64,000 bases of DNA from Streptosporangium canum (GCF_900113865.1 NZ_FOQY01000034.1:34120-98119); one strand, 5' to 3'. Counted from the stretch's first letter, positions 48,090 to 57,122 are shown. Notes: generated by a model not told the origin, from the letters alone. Made by a program: numbers and translations.

Positions 48090-48660
48090 CGTGTCACTCC
48101 ATGATCGGATGACCGGTGGGGGTCCGCTCCGGTCGCCCGATCATGATTTCATGGCCGTGGCACCCCGGGTCTGTTCCGGGCACCTTGGCCGCTTTGCTCA
48201 TTTTTAGGGCTTTTACCCTTTTTCGGGCCGATTCGGCCACGCTTATGAGCCCGATCGAGGTCTTCTTCCGCCTATCCGGGGCGCCGGTGGATTTCCGCTC
48301 CGCGCCCGCTCCGGCCTCCATCGCGTTAAGTGTGGGAATATGCATTTTTCGGACATGATTCTGCTTAATATCCTTTAAGGGCATCAATCCCCGTTATTCC
48401 GTGGCTCACGGTGTGGCGGGCGCGGGTCGCCCCGCGAGGGCGGTCAGGCGATGATCGCCCGGCCGGCCCCCGCGCCGCGGGCCGCTGTGCCCGCCCTGCC
48501 CGCACCCCCGGCGTCCCACGTCCGGCCCCATACATCCGCCGGTGGCGGCAGTGATGACGGGCGCGAAAAGAAGCGGTAAATCGCAGGCCTCGGAATGGAT
48601 AACGATCTTCATGATTGGGCAGGACATCCGCACACGCCTTGCGTTCCGGGGAGGTGCGGC
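48090..48660. other. Intergenic region of lowered GC, no gene supported
   Basis: This 571-bp gap separates the divergent tricorn and DUF3040 genes. Two stretches (about 48190-48250 and 48325-48405) are clearly richer in A and T than the genome, with T runs such as TTTTTAGGGCTTTTACCC. A lysine-rich open frame on the minus strand (48094-48387) lacks a ribosome site and resembles nothing. I see no terminator, repeat or RNA that I can name. Confidence 0.5.
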
Positions 48661-48942
48661 ATGGCCTGGTCGCAAGACGAGGAGCGACTACTGCTGCAGA
48701 TAGAGCGGCACCTCATCGATGAGGATCCGCGGCTGGTGGCGCGGCTCGAGTCGTTCAACGAGCGCGTCCAGCGCAGGGAGCACGGCCGTCGCAGGCGCGA
48801 CGCGAAGAAGGGGAAGCGGCCGTCACGCCGCCCCCGCCGGTCGACGATCGTCATCATGGTCAGCTGGGTGCTGATCGCGACCCTGATCGCCACGCTGCTC
48901 ATCCTGGTTCTGCGCCACGAGGCCGCCGCGCTCCCGCTGTAG
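48661..48942 (+). CDS. DUF3040 family membrane protein
   Basis: A 93-aa protein with the DUF3040 start, WSQDEERLLLQIERHLIDEDPRLVARLESF, a highly basic middle (RREHGRRRRDAKKGKRPSR) and one C-terminal membrane helix (about 65-86). Function is unknown; the family is restricted to actinobacteria. GGGGAGG precedes the ATG. It converges on the penicillin-binding-protein gene 14 bp away. Confidence 0.85.
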   Translation: MAWSQDEERLLLQIERHLIDEDPRLVARLESFNERVQRREHGRRRRDAKKGKRPSRRPRRSTIVIMVSWVLIATLIATLLILVLRHEAAALPL

Positions 48943-48956
48943 CGCCGCAGGTGCCG

Positions 48957-50588
48957 TCAGCCCAGGCCGCGCAGGAACCGCGCGGCCACCGGGGCGGCGA
49001 CCGCGCCGCCGCCCGAGCCCTCCTCCACGATGACCGCGAAGGCCAGGTCGCCCCGGAATCCGATGAACCAGGCGTGGGTCTTCAGCGCGTCCTGCGGGCC
49101 GTACTCGGCGGTGCCGGTCTTGCCCCGGGTGCCGGACGGCAGGCCCGCGTCCTTGGCGGTGCCCTTGGTGACCACCGCGGACATCATCTGGTGCATCTGC
49201 GACGTGACGCCCTCGGGGAGCTCCTGCGGCTCGGACTTCTGCTTGACGGAGGGGACCAGCGTCGGCGGTCGCCAGGCGCCGTCGGCCAGGGCGGCGGCGA
49301 CCGAGGCCATCAGCAGCGGGCTGGCGGTGATCCGGCCCTGACCGAAGGACTCCGCGGCCAGGTCCGCGTCGCCCTCCGCCTTGGGGAAGCTGCCCTTGGC
49401 AGCCGGGACGCCGATGCTGAGCGGCCTGTTGAAGCCGAACAGCTCCGCGGCGCGCAGCAGCTTGTCCGCGCCCAGCCGCTTCTGGGTCAGCGGGGCGAAG
49501 GTGGTGTTGCAGGAGTAGGCGAAGGAGTCGGAGAAGGTCACCGACCCGTATCCGGCGTGGTGGGAGTTGCGGATCGGCAGGCCGCCGATGTTGACGTCCT
49601 TGGGGCAGGTGACCTGCTCGCCGGGGGTCATCCCGGCGGCCAGCAGCCCGACGGCGGTGATCGCCTTGAAGGTCGAACCGGGAGGATAATTGCCGTCCAG
49701 CGCCCGGTTGAAGCCGCCCTTGTTGTTGACCACGGCGAGGATGTCGCCGGAGGAGGGCTTGATCGCGACCAGCGAGGCGGTCTGCTTCAGGTCGCGGACC
49801 GCGTCGGCCGCGGCCCGCTGGATCCGCAGGTCCAGGCTGGTCTCCAGCGCCTCGCCCTGCTCGCCCTCGATCTTGTGGATGGGCTTGACGGTCTTCTTGT
49901 CGGGGGCGACGAGCTGGATCTCGGTGGCGGGCGTGCCCGCCAGGCGTCGCTGGAAGGTCTGCTGCAGCCCGCCGCGGCCGATCGCGTCGCCCACCTTGTA
50001 GGAGGAGCCGAGATCCTTGAGGTCTTTCTCGGTGGCCTTGTCCAGATACCCGACGAGCTGCTGCACCGAGCCTCCCACGTCGCCGCCGTCGATGCGGTCG
50101 CCGCCGGTGGCGGTGATCGCCGCCCGCTCCGGCCACTTGGCCTTCAGCGCGAACGCGGCGCCGGCGGTCAGGTCGGGGTGCACGGCCGTGGGAGACCACT
50201 TGACCCGCCAGTTGCGGTCGACGACCGCCAGGTCCAGGACGCCGGCGTAGCTCCACTCGCCGACGTTCTTCAGCTTCAGCGTGGCGGTGTAGGCGGCCTG
50301 GCCGGCGCCGTCGCCGGTCTCGCGCACCGAGTCCAGCCGCACCGCGGTGCCCTCGACCGCGAGGTTCTTGCGCATGTCCTCGTAGATCTTGTCGAACGCG
50401 GGATCGGCCGCGGCGAGCTCGGCGCGCATGGCGGTCAGATCGCCGCGCTGCCATGCCTGGGTGAAGCGCTGGGCGGTCTCCTGGGGAGTGCCCCGGGTGT
50501 GCAGGAACCACCAGGCTCCGCCCCCGGCGCCCCCCGCCACCAGCACGACGGCCACCGAGGCGATCGCGATCTTCTTGCCACGCTGCAC
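48957..50588 (-). CDS. Class B penicillin-binding protein with MecA_N domain
   Basis: A 543-aa transpeptidase. An N-terminal membrane anchor (about 6-28) is followed by an NTF2-like MecA_N domain (about 33-145), a dimerisation domain, and the transpeptidase domain with SxxK at Ser305 (PPGSTFK), SxN at Ser359-Asn361 (YSCNTT) and KTG at Lys490 (RGKTGTAE). It resembles mycobacterial Rv2864c-type proteins; MecA_N domains accompany low beta-lactam affinity in staphylococci, but that cannot be claimed here. No lipobox is visible. The GTG start has GGGGG upstream. Confidence 0.93.
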   Translation of the reverse strand: MQRGKKIAIASVAVVLVAGGAGGGAWWFLHTRGTPQETAQRFTQAWQRGDLTAMRAELAAADPAFDKIYEDMRKNLAVEGTAVRLDSVRETGDGAGQAAYTATLKLKNVGEWSYAGVLDLAVVDRNWRVKWSPTAVHPDLTAGAAFALKAKWPERAAITATGGDRIDGGDVGGSVQQLVGYLDKATEKDLKDLGSSYKVGDAIGRGGLQQTFQRRLAGTPATEIQLVAPDKKTVKPIHKIEGEQGEALETSLDLRIQRAAADAVRDLKQTASLVAIKPSSGDILAVVNNKGGFNRALDGNYPPGSTFKAITAVGLLAAGMTPGEQVTCPKDVNIGGLPIRNSHHAGYGSVTFSDSFAYSCNTTFAPLTQKRLGADKLLRAAELFGFNRPLSIGVPAAKGSFPKAEGDADLAAESFGQGRITASPLLMASVAAALADGAWRPPTLVPSVKQKSEPQELPEGVTSQMHQMMSAVVTKGTAKDAGLPSGTRGKTGTAEYGPQDALKTHAWFIGFRGDLAFAVIVEEGSGGGAVAAPVAARFLRGLG

Positions 50589-50660
50589 CTGACTACCCCC
50601 AGTTCGCCGGCCCCGAAGTCCGAGCCTAGCGCGGTCAAGGCACCGCGTTCCGGCAAATGA

Positions 50661-51311
50661 TCATTCGCTCCGGGTGCGGCTGGGCGCGTAGCTCGACACG
50701 TACTCCTGCCCGGACAGCTCGTGGATCGCCGCCATGATCTCGTCGGTCACCCGGCGCCGGTCGCGCGCGCTGGTCTCCGATCCGGTGAACGTCAGCGGTT
50801 TGCCGATCCGCACCCCGACCCGGCCCAGCTTGGGCACCGAGGCGCCGATCGGGAGCACCGCGTCGGTGCCGCTCATCCCCACCGGGATCACCGGCGCGCC
50901 GGTGGCCAGGGCCAGCCAGGCGACTCCGACCTTGCCCCGGTAGAGGCGGCCGTCGGGGGAGCGGGTGCCCTCGGGGTAGATGCCGAACAGCTCGCCGTCC
51001 TTGAGCACCTGCGCGGCCGCGTCCAGCATGTCCTGGGCGGCGGTGGGGCTCTGCCGGTCGATGCTGATCTGGCCGGTGGCCCGCATCCACGTCGCGGTGA
51101 CGGGGTTGCCGGTGAAGTATTCGGACTTGGCGACGAAGCGGACCTGGCGCGGAAGCACCAGCGGCAGGAAGGTCGAGTCGAGGACGGAGAGATGGTTGGA
51201 GGCCAGGATGGCCGGACCCGTCCCGGGCACGTGCTCAACCCCGGTGACCTCGGTGGGCCACAGCAGGTGGAGGAAGGGGGCGCTGACGATTTTGGTCAGG
51301 CGATAGAGCAC
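50661..51311 (-). CDS. 1-Acylglycerol-3-phosphate acyltransferase (PlsC-like)
   Basis: A 216-aa acyltransferase. Block I is ASNHLSVLDSTFLP (NHxxxxD), block II ISIDRQSP, block III FGIYPEGTRSPDG and block IV VPVGMSG-like PVIPVGMSG. It acylates lysophosphatidate in phospholipid synthesis. The GTG start has GGAGAG close upstream. The protein is short and membrane-associated at its N terminus. Confidence 0.9.
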   Translation of the reverse strand: MLYRLTKIVSAPFLHLLWPTEVTGVEHVPGTGPAILASNHLSVLDSTFLPLVLPRQVRFVAKSEYFTGNPVTATWMRATGQISIDRQSPTAAQDMLDAAAQVLKDGELFGIYPEGTRSPDGRLYRGKVGVAWLALATGAPVIPVGMSGTDAVLPIGASVPKLGRVGVRIGKPLTFTGSETSARDRRRVTDEIMAAIHELSGQEYVSSYAPSRTRSE

Positions 51312-51457
51312 GGGCTCTCCTCATGGGACGGGTTCACCACACTAAGTGGTCGCCTGACGGCCGATGGTTGTGCGCACTCGCACAAGCACGGCCTCCACGT
51401 TTGTAGCCCTCCTCCAAACCCCCTCCCCTTTCCAAGGGGGAGTCCGGAAAAACGAAA

Positions 51458-51489
51458 CGCCCCATGAGCGCCGGGGCGCTCATGGGGCG
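51458..51489. terminator. Perfect 15-bp palindromic hairpin
   Basis: CGCCCCATGAGCGCC (51458-51472) and GGCGCTCATGGGGCG (51475-51489) are perfect inverted repeats around GG. It lies past the pseudogene on the minus strand; a smaller CTCCCC/GGGGAG hairpin lies at about 51423-51442. Both may terminate transcription. Confidence 0.6.
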
Positions 51490-51499
51490 GAAACGTTTA

Positions 51500-51610
51500 G
51501 TGCCGATGTGGCGGTCGCCTCCTCGGCGAGAGGCACAACACGGCTCCAGCCGAACGGTATTCCGTGAAGGCGGTAATTTGCGGCCCGGGGGACACAAACC
51601 ACATCGGCAC
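51500..51610. repeat. 111-bp segment bounded by 12-bp inverted repeats
   Basis: GTGCCGATGTGG (51500-51511) is the exact reverse complement of CCACATCGGCAC (51599-51610). The inside (88 bp... 87 bp between arms) has no open frame. It could be a small MITE-like insertion, a pair of regulator sites or a long-range RNA stem. A third partial copy, CCACATCGG, lies at 51645-51653 beside the pseudogene end. Confidence 0.5.
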
Positions 51611-51653
51611 GATTACTGTAACCGACGTCCGCCGGTAGTTATTCCACATCGGG

Positions 51654-52041
51654 TCACCGGCGTGTCCAGTGCGGCTGGGCGACTCCCGCCACCCGCAGGT
51701 CACGCCCCTTCAGGGCCACTTCGGCGAACTGCCACAGGATCGCCCCGGTAGGGGCGTGGATCACGATCGAGGGCCCCAGCGGCATCTGCAGCAGGCTCCG
51801 CCCCTCCTCATCCGTCCGCCAGCCTGCCCCCGGGCAGTGCCCACTGCCCGGGGTTGCGGCCGTGGGCGCCCCGTTTGATCACGATCGTGTACGGCCCGCG
51901 CTCGTCGTCCTCCAGCACGCACACGGTCACCGCGGCGTGCCGCAGGCCTTCGGCGAGGGGGAGGGCCCCCTGCCTCCGGAACCCGGCCAGGTTCGCGGTG
52001 ACGCGGGAGCGGAGCTCGTCCATCGGAGGAAGCGGGGCCAT
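51654..52041 (-). pseudogene. Nudix hydrolase pseudogene with Nudix box deleted
   Basis: The N-terminal part (52041 down to a TGA at 51808) reads as a normal Nudix start, 77 aa ending NPGQWALPGGRLADG, exactly where the Nudix box GxxxxxE begins. The box and about 90 residues are missing. In another frame the C-terminal part (to the TGA at 51654) continues SLLQMPLGP, IVIHAPTGAILWQFAEVALKG and VAQPHWTRR, the usual end of this family. So an internal deletion plus frameshift inactivated a CoA-pyrophosphatase-like gene. The start may be a few codons further upstream. Confidence 0.75.
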
Positions 52042-52168
52042 GGCCGTCACGATCGCACATGCCTCCCGCCGCCGTGGAAGCCGGGCGCCGGCCGGTTCCG
52101 TATGCTCCCGTGGTGGATGTCCGGCGCGCGGCCGCCGCCGGAGCCGCCGATCCCGGGGAGGGACCTGC

Positions 52169-52705
52169 ATGGAGACCGAACGTCTGATCATGCGCAGATG
52201 GCGGGAGGCCGACCGGCGGCCGTTCGCGGAGCTGAACGCCGACCTCGAGGTGATGGAGCACTTTCCGGCGCCGCTCACCCGTGAGCAGTCCGACGCCATG
52301 GTGGACCGGATCGAGTCGGCGTTCGACGAGCACGGCTACGGACTCTGGGCACTGGAGGTGCGGGCCACAGGGGAGTTCGTCGGCTTCACCGGCCTGGCGT
52401 GGCAGACGTTCGAGGCGCGCTTCACCCCGGCGCTGGAGGTCGGCTGGCGGCTCGCCCGCTCCGCCTGGGGGCGGGGCTACGCGAGCGAGGCGGCCCGGGC
52501 GGCGATCGGGTACGGCTTCGGCCCGGCGGGGCAGGACGAGCTCGTCTCCATGACGGCGGTGGCCAACCTGCGCTCCCGGGCGGTGATGGAACGCCTCGGC
52601 ATGACCAGGGATCCGGCCGACGACTTCGACCACCCGCGGGTCCCCGCCGGCAGCCCGGTCCGGCCGCACGTGCTCTACCGCCTCAGCCGCGACGCCTGGC
52701 GATGA
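52169..52705 (+). CDS. GNAT family N-acetyltransferase (RimJ/RimL-like)
   Basis: A 178-aa acetyltransferase: METERLIMRRWREADRRPF start, motif A VGWRLARSAWGRGYASEAARAA binds acetyl-CoA, and VANLRSRAVMERLGM closes the fold. The target (N-terminal amine or a small molecule) is unknown. GGGGAGGG precedes the ATG at 52169. It diverges from the Nudix pseudogene and overlaps the TetR gene tail to tail by 23 bp. Confidence 0.88.
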   Translation: METERLIMRRWREADRRPFAELNADLEVMEHFPAPLTREQSDAMVDRIESAFDEHGYGLWALEVRATGEFVGFTGLAWQTFEARFTPALEVGWRLARSAWGRGYASEAARAAIGYGFGPAGQDELVSMTAVANLRSRAVMERLGMTRDPADDFDHPRVPAGSPVRPHVLYRLSRDAWR

Positions 52706-53444
52706 GCATCTCGACGCCGTCGAGCACCCGTTCCAGGCCGAACTCGAAGAGCTGCTCGGGCGGGACGTAGGCGGCCTGGTAGGTCTCGCCCACGGCCCCG
52801 CCGACCTTGACGGCCGTCGGATAGACGGTCGGGTTGAAGATCCTCTCGAAGATCGGCCGGTGGGCCTGCCACCACTGCTCGTCGGTGACGCCGGTCTCCC
52901 GCTCGACCCGGGAGGCCGCCACCGCGCTGCGCATGGTGCTGTGCACGTGCCCCAGGACCAGGCTGAGCACCGACTCCATCTCGATCTCGGTCAGGCCGGT
53001 GCCGGCGATCGTCCTCAGCTCGTAGTCGTACTTCGCCATGAGGTGGGGGCCCAGGGGCGGGCGCCCGGTGTCGACCTGGAGTATCCACGGATGGCGGCGG
53101 CACAGCTCCCAGTTCTCCCGGGCGACGAGCGTGAGCCGGGCCCGCCAGCCCCCGGCGACCTCCTGGGGGCGGGCCGTCTCGCCGTAGACGGTGTCGAGCA
53201 TGACGTCGAGCAGCTCGGCCTTGCCCGGCACGTAGGTGTAGAGGGACATGGTGCCGACCCCGAGCCGCTCGGCGACCCGCCGCATCGACAGCGCGGCCAG
53301 CCCCTCGGTGTCGGCGATCTCGATCCCGGTCCGCACGATCCGGTCCACGCTCAGGTCGGGCTTGCCCTTCCGGCTGGCCCGCTCGCTGGTCCGCCAGAGC
53401 AGCGCCAGGCTGCGCGCCGGATCCCCCTTGCCGCTGTGTTCCAT
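52683..53444 (-). CDS. TetR family regulator (TetR_C_1 type)
   Basis: A 253-aa repressor. A basic arm (SERASRKGKPDLSVD) precedes the helix-turn-helix (about 33-75): IVRTGIEIADTEGLAALSMRRVAERLGVGTMSLYTYVPGK split over two helices. The C-terminal domain is the tetracycline-repressor-like form with long ligand-pocket helices. The ATG at 53444 is chosen because TAGGCT (53452-53457) lies exactly 7 bases upstream; an ATG seven codons earlier would lie upstream of that start point. Confidence 0.88.
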   Translation of the reverse strand: MEHSGKGDPARSLALLWRTSERASRKGKPDLSVDRIVRTGIEIADTEGLAALSMRRVAERLGVGTMSLYTYVPGKAELLDVMLDTVYGETARPQEVAGGWRARLTLVARENWELCRRHPWILQVDTGRPPLGPHLMAKYDYELRTIAGTGLTEIEMESVLSLVLGHVHSTMRSAVAASRVERETGVTDEQWWQAHRPIFERIFNPTVYPTAVKVGGAVGETYQAAYVPPEQLFEFGLERVLDGVEMLIARRRG

Positions 53445-53461
53445 CGGAGTGAGCCTATCGG

Positions 53462-54436
53462 TCACAGCGGCTTGGGGGCGGGCAGGGTGATCCTGTCGAC
53501 CGCCTCGCGGCGGCGCCGCTCGGGGCGCCGGTCGTAGCGGGCCGTGGTGGCCGGCGAGGAGTGGCCGACGAGCGCCTGGGCGGTGGCCAGGTCCACGCCG
53601 GCGTCGAGCAGCTCGCCGATGAAGGTGCGCCGGAAGTCGTGCGGGGTGCGCGGCATGGCTCCCGCCTCGGCCAGCCGCTTGGCCAGGATGTCGGCGATCG
53701 CCTGTCCCGTCATGGCCGCGGGCCCGCCGTCCCTGACCCGGAGCCGCCCGGAGCCGCCGATGGGGGAGAACAGCGCCCCCGCCGGACGCCCCCGTACGGC
53801 CAGCCAGCGCTCCAGCCGGCCGACCGCCTCGGTGGTGAGATAGACCATCCGCTCCTTGTCACGCTTGCCGCGCACCCGCAGCGAGCGCGATCCGGGGTCG
53901 TAGTCGCCCAGCGTCATCCCGGCGATCTCGGCGCGGCGGCAGCCGGTGGAGTAGAGCACCGCCAGCAGGGCGGCGTCGCGGGCCCCGGCGGGGGAGTCGT
54001 CGCGGTCGCACGCGGCCAGCGCGGCGCCCACGACCTCGGGCGGGACGTGCTGCCCGGTGGGCAGGCGGGTGTGCTCGACGGTCGGCAGGTCGGCGGCGCG
54101 CTGGTACTCCTCGGCGGTCATCCGGCCGAGCCGCCAGGCCTCGCGCAGCACCCTGCGCAGCGCGACCAGGTGCTTGTTGACGTAGGCGGGCGACCATCCG
54201 CGCTCGGTCATCAGGGCGCGCAGGCGCACGGTGTGCTCGTAGCGCAGGAGGTGCCAGGGCTGGCCCGCCCCGGAGGAGACCTCGTCGCCGGAGACGAGGG
54301 CGGCCAGGCGGTCCAGGCAGCCGCGCATGGCGCGGCGGGACTCGGCACTGGACAGGGAGTCGAGGTAGACCCGGTAGGGGTCTCGCGCGGGTTCGACGGG
54401 GGTCCGGGGTGACTCGGGTACGACAGGCACGCTCAC
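53462..54436 (-). CDS. Orphan tyrosine recombinase (phage integrase family)
   Basis: A 324-aa XerC/D-size recombinase. A SAM-like core-binding domain (about 18-105) precedes the catalytic domain, with Arg168 (TGCRRAEI), Lys191 (RGKRDKER), His266 and Arg269 (HDFRR), His292 (GHSSP) and nucleophile Tyr301 (TARYDRR); all six are present, so it should be active. No tRNA, excisionase or other phage gene is nearby. GTG at 54436 follows TAGGGT (54444-54449) by 7 bases, so it is probably leaderless. It may be a resident Xer-like paralogue or the last trace of an element. Confidence 0.9.
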   Translation of the reverse strand: MSVPVVPESPRTPVEPARDPYRVYLDSLSSAESRRAMRGCLDRLAALVSGDEVSSGAGQPWHLLRYEHTVRLRALMTERGWSPAYVNKHLVALRRVLREAWRLGRMTAEEYQRAADLPTVEHTRLPTGQHVPPEVVGAALAACDRDDSPAGARDAALLAVLYSTGCRRAEIAGMTLGDYDPGSRSLRVRGKRDKERMVYLTTEAVGRLERWLAVRGRPAGALFSPIGGSGRLRVRDGGPAAMTGQAIADILAKRLAEAGAMPRTPHDFRRTFIGELLDAGVDLATAQALVGHSSPATTARYDRRPERRRREAVDRITLPAPKPL

Positions 54437-54542
54437 GTCGCCGACCCTATCCGCTCCTGTTAATCTACATTGTAAAGGCGTCGGGCCGGCCGAAAACGAT
54501 CATGAACATGCGCGCCACGCGAGAACGGGGCAGAATCATCTC

Positions 54543-55088
54543 GTGACGGACGCACGGGTGACGGCGGTGAGCCGCAGCGCCACGCACACCTTCGGCAAGA
54601 CCGGCCGGCCGGATATCCGGCTGCTGGCCGGGCTCGGCGTCGAAGGCGACGCGCACCTCGGGGTGACGGTGAGGCACCGGTCCCGGGTGGCCCGGGATCC
54701 GACCCAGCCCAACCTGCGGCAGGTCCACCTGATCCCCGCCGAGCTCCACGACGAGCTGGAGGGCGCGGGATTCTCCGTGGCGGCCGGTCAGCTGGGGGAG
54801 AACATCACCACCCGGGGCGTCGACCTGCTCGGCCTCCCGGTGGGGGCGCTGCTGCGGCTGGGCGGCGAGGCGAGGGTCGAGATCACCGGACTGCGCAACC
54901 CCTGCCTGCAGATCGACGCCTTCCGGCCGGGCCTGCTCAGGCAGGTGGTGAGCCGGGACGAGGCCGGTCGGCTGATCCGCAGGGCCGGGGTGATGGGCGT
55001 GGTGGTCGCCGGCGGCGAGGTGCGGCCCGGCGACGCGATCGAAGTGGAGCTGCCGCCGCCGCCGCACCGGCCCCTGGACCGGGTCTAG
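54543..55088 (+). CDS. MOSC domain protein
   Basis: A 181-aa MOSC (molybdenum cofactor sulfurase C-terminal) protein: GLGVEGDAHLGVTVRH, NLRQVHLIPAELHDEL, LGENITTRGVDL and ITGLRNPCLQID with the conserved cysteine; RRAGVMGVVVAGG follows. Such stand-alone proteins probably deliver or use activated sulfur or reduce N-hydroxylated compounds. CAGAAT lies 6 bases before the GTG start, so leaderless translation is possible. Confidence 0.9.
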   Translation: MTDARVTAVSRSATHTFGKTGRPDIRLLAGLGVEGDAHLGVTVRHRSRVARDPTQPNLRQVHLIPAELHDELEGAGFSVAAGQLGENITTRGVDLLGLPVGALLRLGGEARVEITGLRNPCLQIDAFRPGLLRQVVSRDEAGRLIRRAGVMGVVVAGGEVRPGDAIEVELPPPPHRPLDRV

Positions 55089-55137
55089 GCCGGCCGCTCG
55101 ATGTCCGCCGGGGCCGCTCTGTGATTGGGTGGGCGCA

Positions 55138-55935
55138 ATGGACATCTCATCGCCGGCTCCGGCCTACCTACGCGCCTATGACGAGCAGCTACGGGCCAGG
55201 CCCGTGCCCGGCCGTACGACCGAGAGAGTGGGGCCGGTGCTCCGGGTCGTCTCCGACGGGTACGGGCAGGGGTTCCTGACCTACCGGGACCTGGGCGGGC
55301 TGGACGGCGCGGAGCTGGACGCGTTCATCGCGGGTCAGCGTGACTTCTTCACCGGGATCGGCCGGCCGGTGGAGTGGAAGTACCACGGCTACGACCTGCC
55401 GGTGGACCTGCCCGGGCGGCTGACGGCGGCCGGGTTCGAGGCCGAGGAGCAGGAGACCGTCATGGTCGGCGAGGCGGCCGCGCTGGCCGCGTCCCCCGCG
55501 CTCCCGGAGGGGGTCCGGTTGCGGGAGGTGAGCGGCCGGCCCGACCTGGAGCGGATCCGGGAGATGGAGGAGCTGGTCTGGGAGGCGGACCGGAGCTGGC
55601 TGCCCGATCTCCTGGAGCGGGACATCGCCGGACCCGGCGACCGGTGCGCGGTGGTGGTGGCCGAGGCGGGCGAGCGGGTGGTGTGCGCGGCGTGGATGCG
55701 CTTCCACGAGGGCACGGACTTCGTCTCGCTGTGGGGTGGCTCGACGCTGAAGGAGTGGCGGGGGAGGGGCGTCTACCGGGCGATGGTGGCCTATCGCGCG
55801 GGGCTGGCGGTGGCACGCGGGTTCCGGCTGGTGCAGGTGGACGCCTCCGATGACAGCCGTCCGATCCTGGCCAGGCTGGGCCTGGAGGCGATCGCGACGA
55901 CGACGCCTTACGTATGGGTGCCGCCGACCGTCTGA
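55138..55935 (+). CDS. GNAT family N-acetyltransferase, two-part
   Basis: A 265-aa protein. The C-terminal half (about 125-262) is a GNAT domain: REMEELVWEADRSWLPDLL, SLWGGSTLKEWRGRGVYRAMVAYR with the acetyl-CoA loop WRGRGVYRAM, and LVQVDASDDSRPILARLGLE. The N-terminal half (about 10-115) resembles a degenerate second GNAT repeat (WKYHGYDLPVDLPGRLTAAGF). The substrate is unknown. The ATG at 55138 is preferred over one three codons earlier. Confidence 0.82.
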   Translation: MDISSPAPAYLRAYDEQLRARPVPGRTTERVGPVLRVVSDGYGQGFLTYRDLGGLDGAELDAFIAGQRDFFTGIGRPVEWKYHGYDLPVDLPGRLTAAGFEAEEQETVMVGEAAALAASPALPEGVRLREVSGRPDLERIREMEELVWEADRSWLPDLLERDIAGPGDRCAVVVAEAGERVVCAAWMRFHEGTDFVSLWGGSTLKEWRGRGVYRAMVAYRAGLAVARGFRLVQVDASDDSRPILARLGLEAIATTTPYVWVPPTV

Positions 55936-56024
55936 CCGGATGGGACGACGCGTTGAGCCGTATGGTCGGGATGGCTGGAATCCCCCGGATTCATCCGTGG
56001 GGAGCGCTTCAAGAGAGGACACAC

Positions 56025-57122
56025 ATGCCCGAGGTGCTCAGCAGGCGCGCGCTCAACCGGGCCACCCTGGACCGGCAACTGCTGCTGACCCGGGCGGAGC
56101 TGCCGGCGTTCGACGCGATCCGGCATCTGTACGGCATGCAGGCCCAGGCGCCGAACCCGCCCTACATCGGGCTGTGGAGCCGCCTGGCCGGATTCGGTCA
56201 TGAGGACCTGGCCCGGCTGCTGCACGAGCGCAGGGTGGTGCGGCTGGTCCTGATGCGTTCCACCATCCACCTGGTCGCCGCGGACGACTGCCTGGCCCTG
56301 CGCCCGCTGCTCCAGCCGATGCTGGCGCGGAGCCTGCGGGGGAGCGCGCACGGCAAGGGGCTGGCCGGGCTCGACCTGGACGAGCTGGCCACCGCGGGCC
56401 GGGCCCTGGTGGACGAGGCCCCGCTCACCTTCCGCGAGCTCGGGGAGCGGCTGCGGGAGCGGTGGCCGGAGCGCCCCGCGGCCGATCTGGTCAACGGCGT
56501 GCGCAACACGGTGGCGCTGGTGCAGGTCCCCCCCAGGGGCATCTGGGGGGTGGGCGGGCAGCCCGCGCACACCAGCGCCGAGGCCTGGCTGGGCCGTCCC
56601 CTGGACGGGCGGGCCTCCCTGGAGGAGATGGTCCGCCGCTACCTGGCCGCCTACGGTCCCGCCACGGTGATGGACATCCAGCAGTGGTCGGGCCTGACCC
56701 GGCTGGGCGAGGTCGTCGGGCGGATGAGGCTGTCGCGCTTCGTGACCGAGGAGGGCGCGGAGCTGGTGGATCTGCCGGAGGCCTCCCGGCCCGGCCCGGA
56801 CACCCCCGCTCCGGTCCGTTACCTGTCGGAGTTCGACAACATGCTGCTGTCGTTCGGCGAGCGGACCCGGACCCGGATCATGGCGGACGAGTATCGCGCG
56901 AGGGTCTTCACGGTCAACGGCATCATCAGGGCGACGGTGCTGGTGGACGGGTTCGTGCGGGGCCTGTGGAAGGTGGTCCGGAAGCGGGACGAGGCGGTGC
57001 TCGAAGTGGAGCTGTTCCAGCCGGTGTCGGCGCCGGAGCGGGCGGAGCTGGAGCGGGAGGGGATGCGCATGCTGGACTTCGCCGCCGCGCCCGCGAAGAT
57101 CCGGGACATCCGTTTCAGCTGA
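56025..57122 (+). CDS. Winged-helix DNA-binding domain protein (AlkZ/YcaQ-like, AlkX group)
   Basis: A 365-aa HTH_42 family protein: LDRQLLLTRAELPAFDAIRHL start, IGLWSRLAGFGHEDLARLL, VLMRSTIHLVAADD, GIWGVGG and YLSEFDNMLLSF blocks. The family is related to the crosslink DNA glycosylases AlkZ and YcaQ. The catalytic QxQ of AlkZ is represented here by MQAQ (residues about 42-45), so glycosylase activity is possible. GAGAGGA precedes the ATG. Confidence 0.85.
   Translation: MPEVLSRRALNRATLDRQLLLTRAELPAFDAIRHLYGMQAQAPNPPYIGLWSRLAGFGHEDLARLLHERRVVRLVLMRSTIHLVAADDCLALRPLLQPMLARSLRGSAHGKGLAGLDLDELATAGRALVDEAPLTFRELGERLRERWPERPAADLVNGVRNTVALVQVPPRGIWGVGGQPAHTSAEAWLGRPLDGRASLEEMVRRYLAAYGPATVMDIQQWSGLTRLGEVVGRMRLSRFVTEEGAELVDLPEASRPGPDTPAPVRYLSEFDNMLLSFGERTRTRIMADEYRARVFTVNGIIRATVLVDGFVRGLWKVVRKRDEAVLEVELFQPVSAPERAELEREGMRMLDFAAAPAKIRDIRFS

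Noticed and set aside
48094..48387. Lysine-rich 97-aa frame in the tricorn upstream gap
   Set aside because: No ribosome site, no recognisable family, and it covers the tricorn promoter.
53462..54542. Prophage or integrative element around the recombinase
   Set aside because: Flanking genes are ordinary chromosomal genes and no att repeat, tRNA or phage function is visible.
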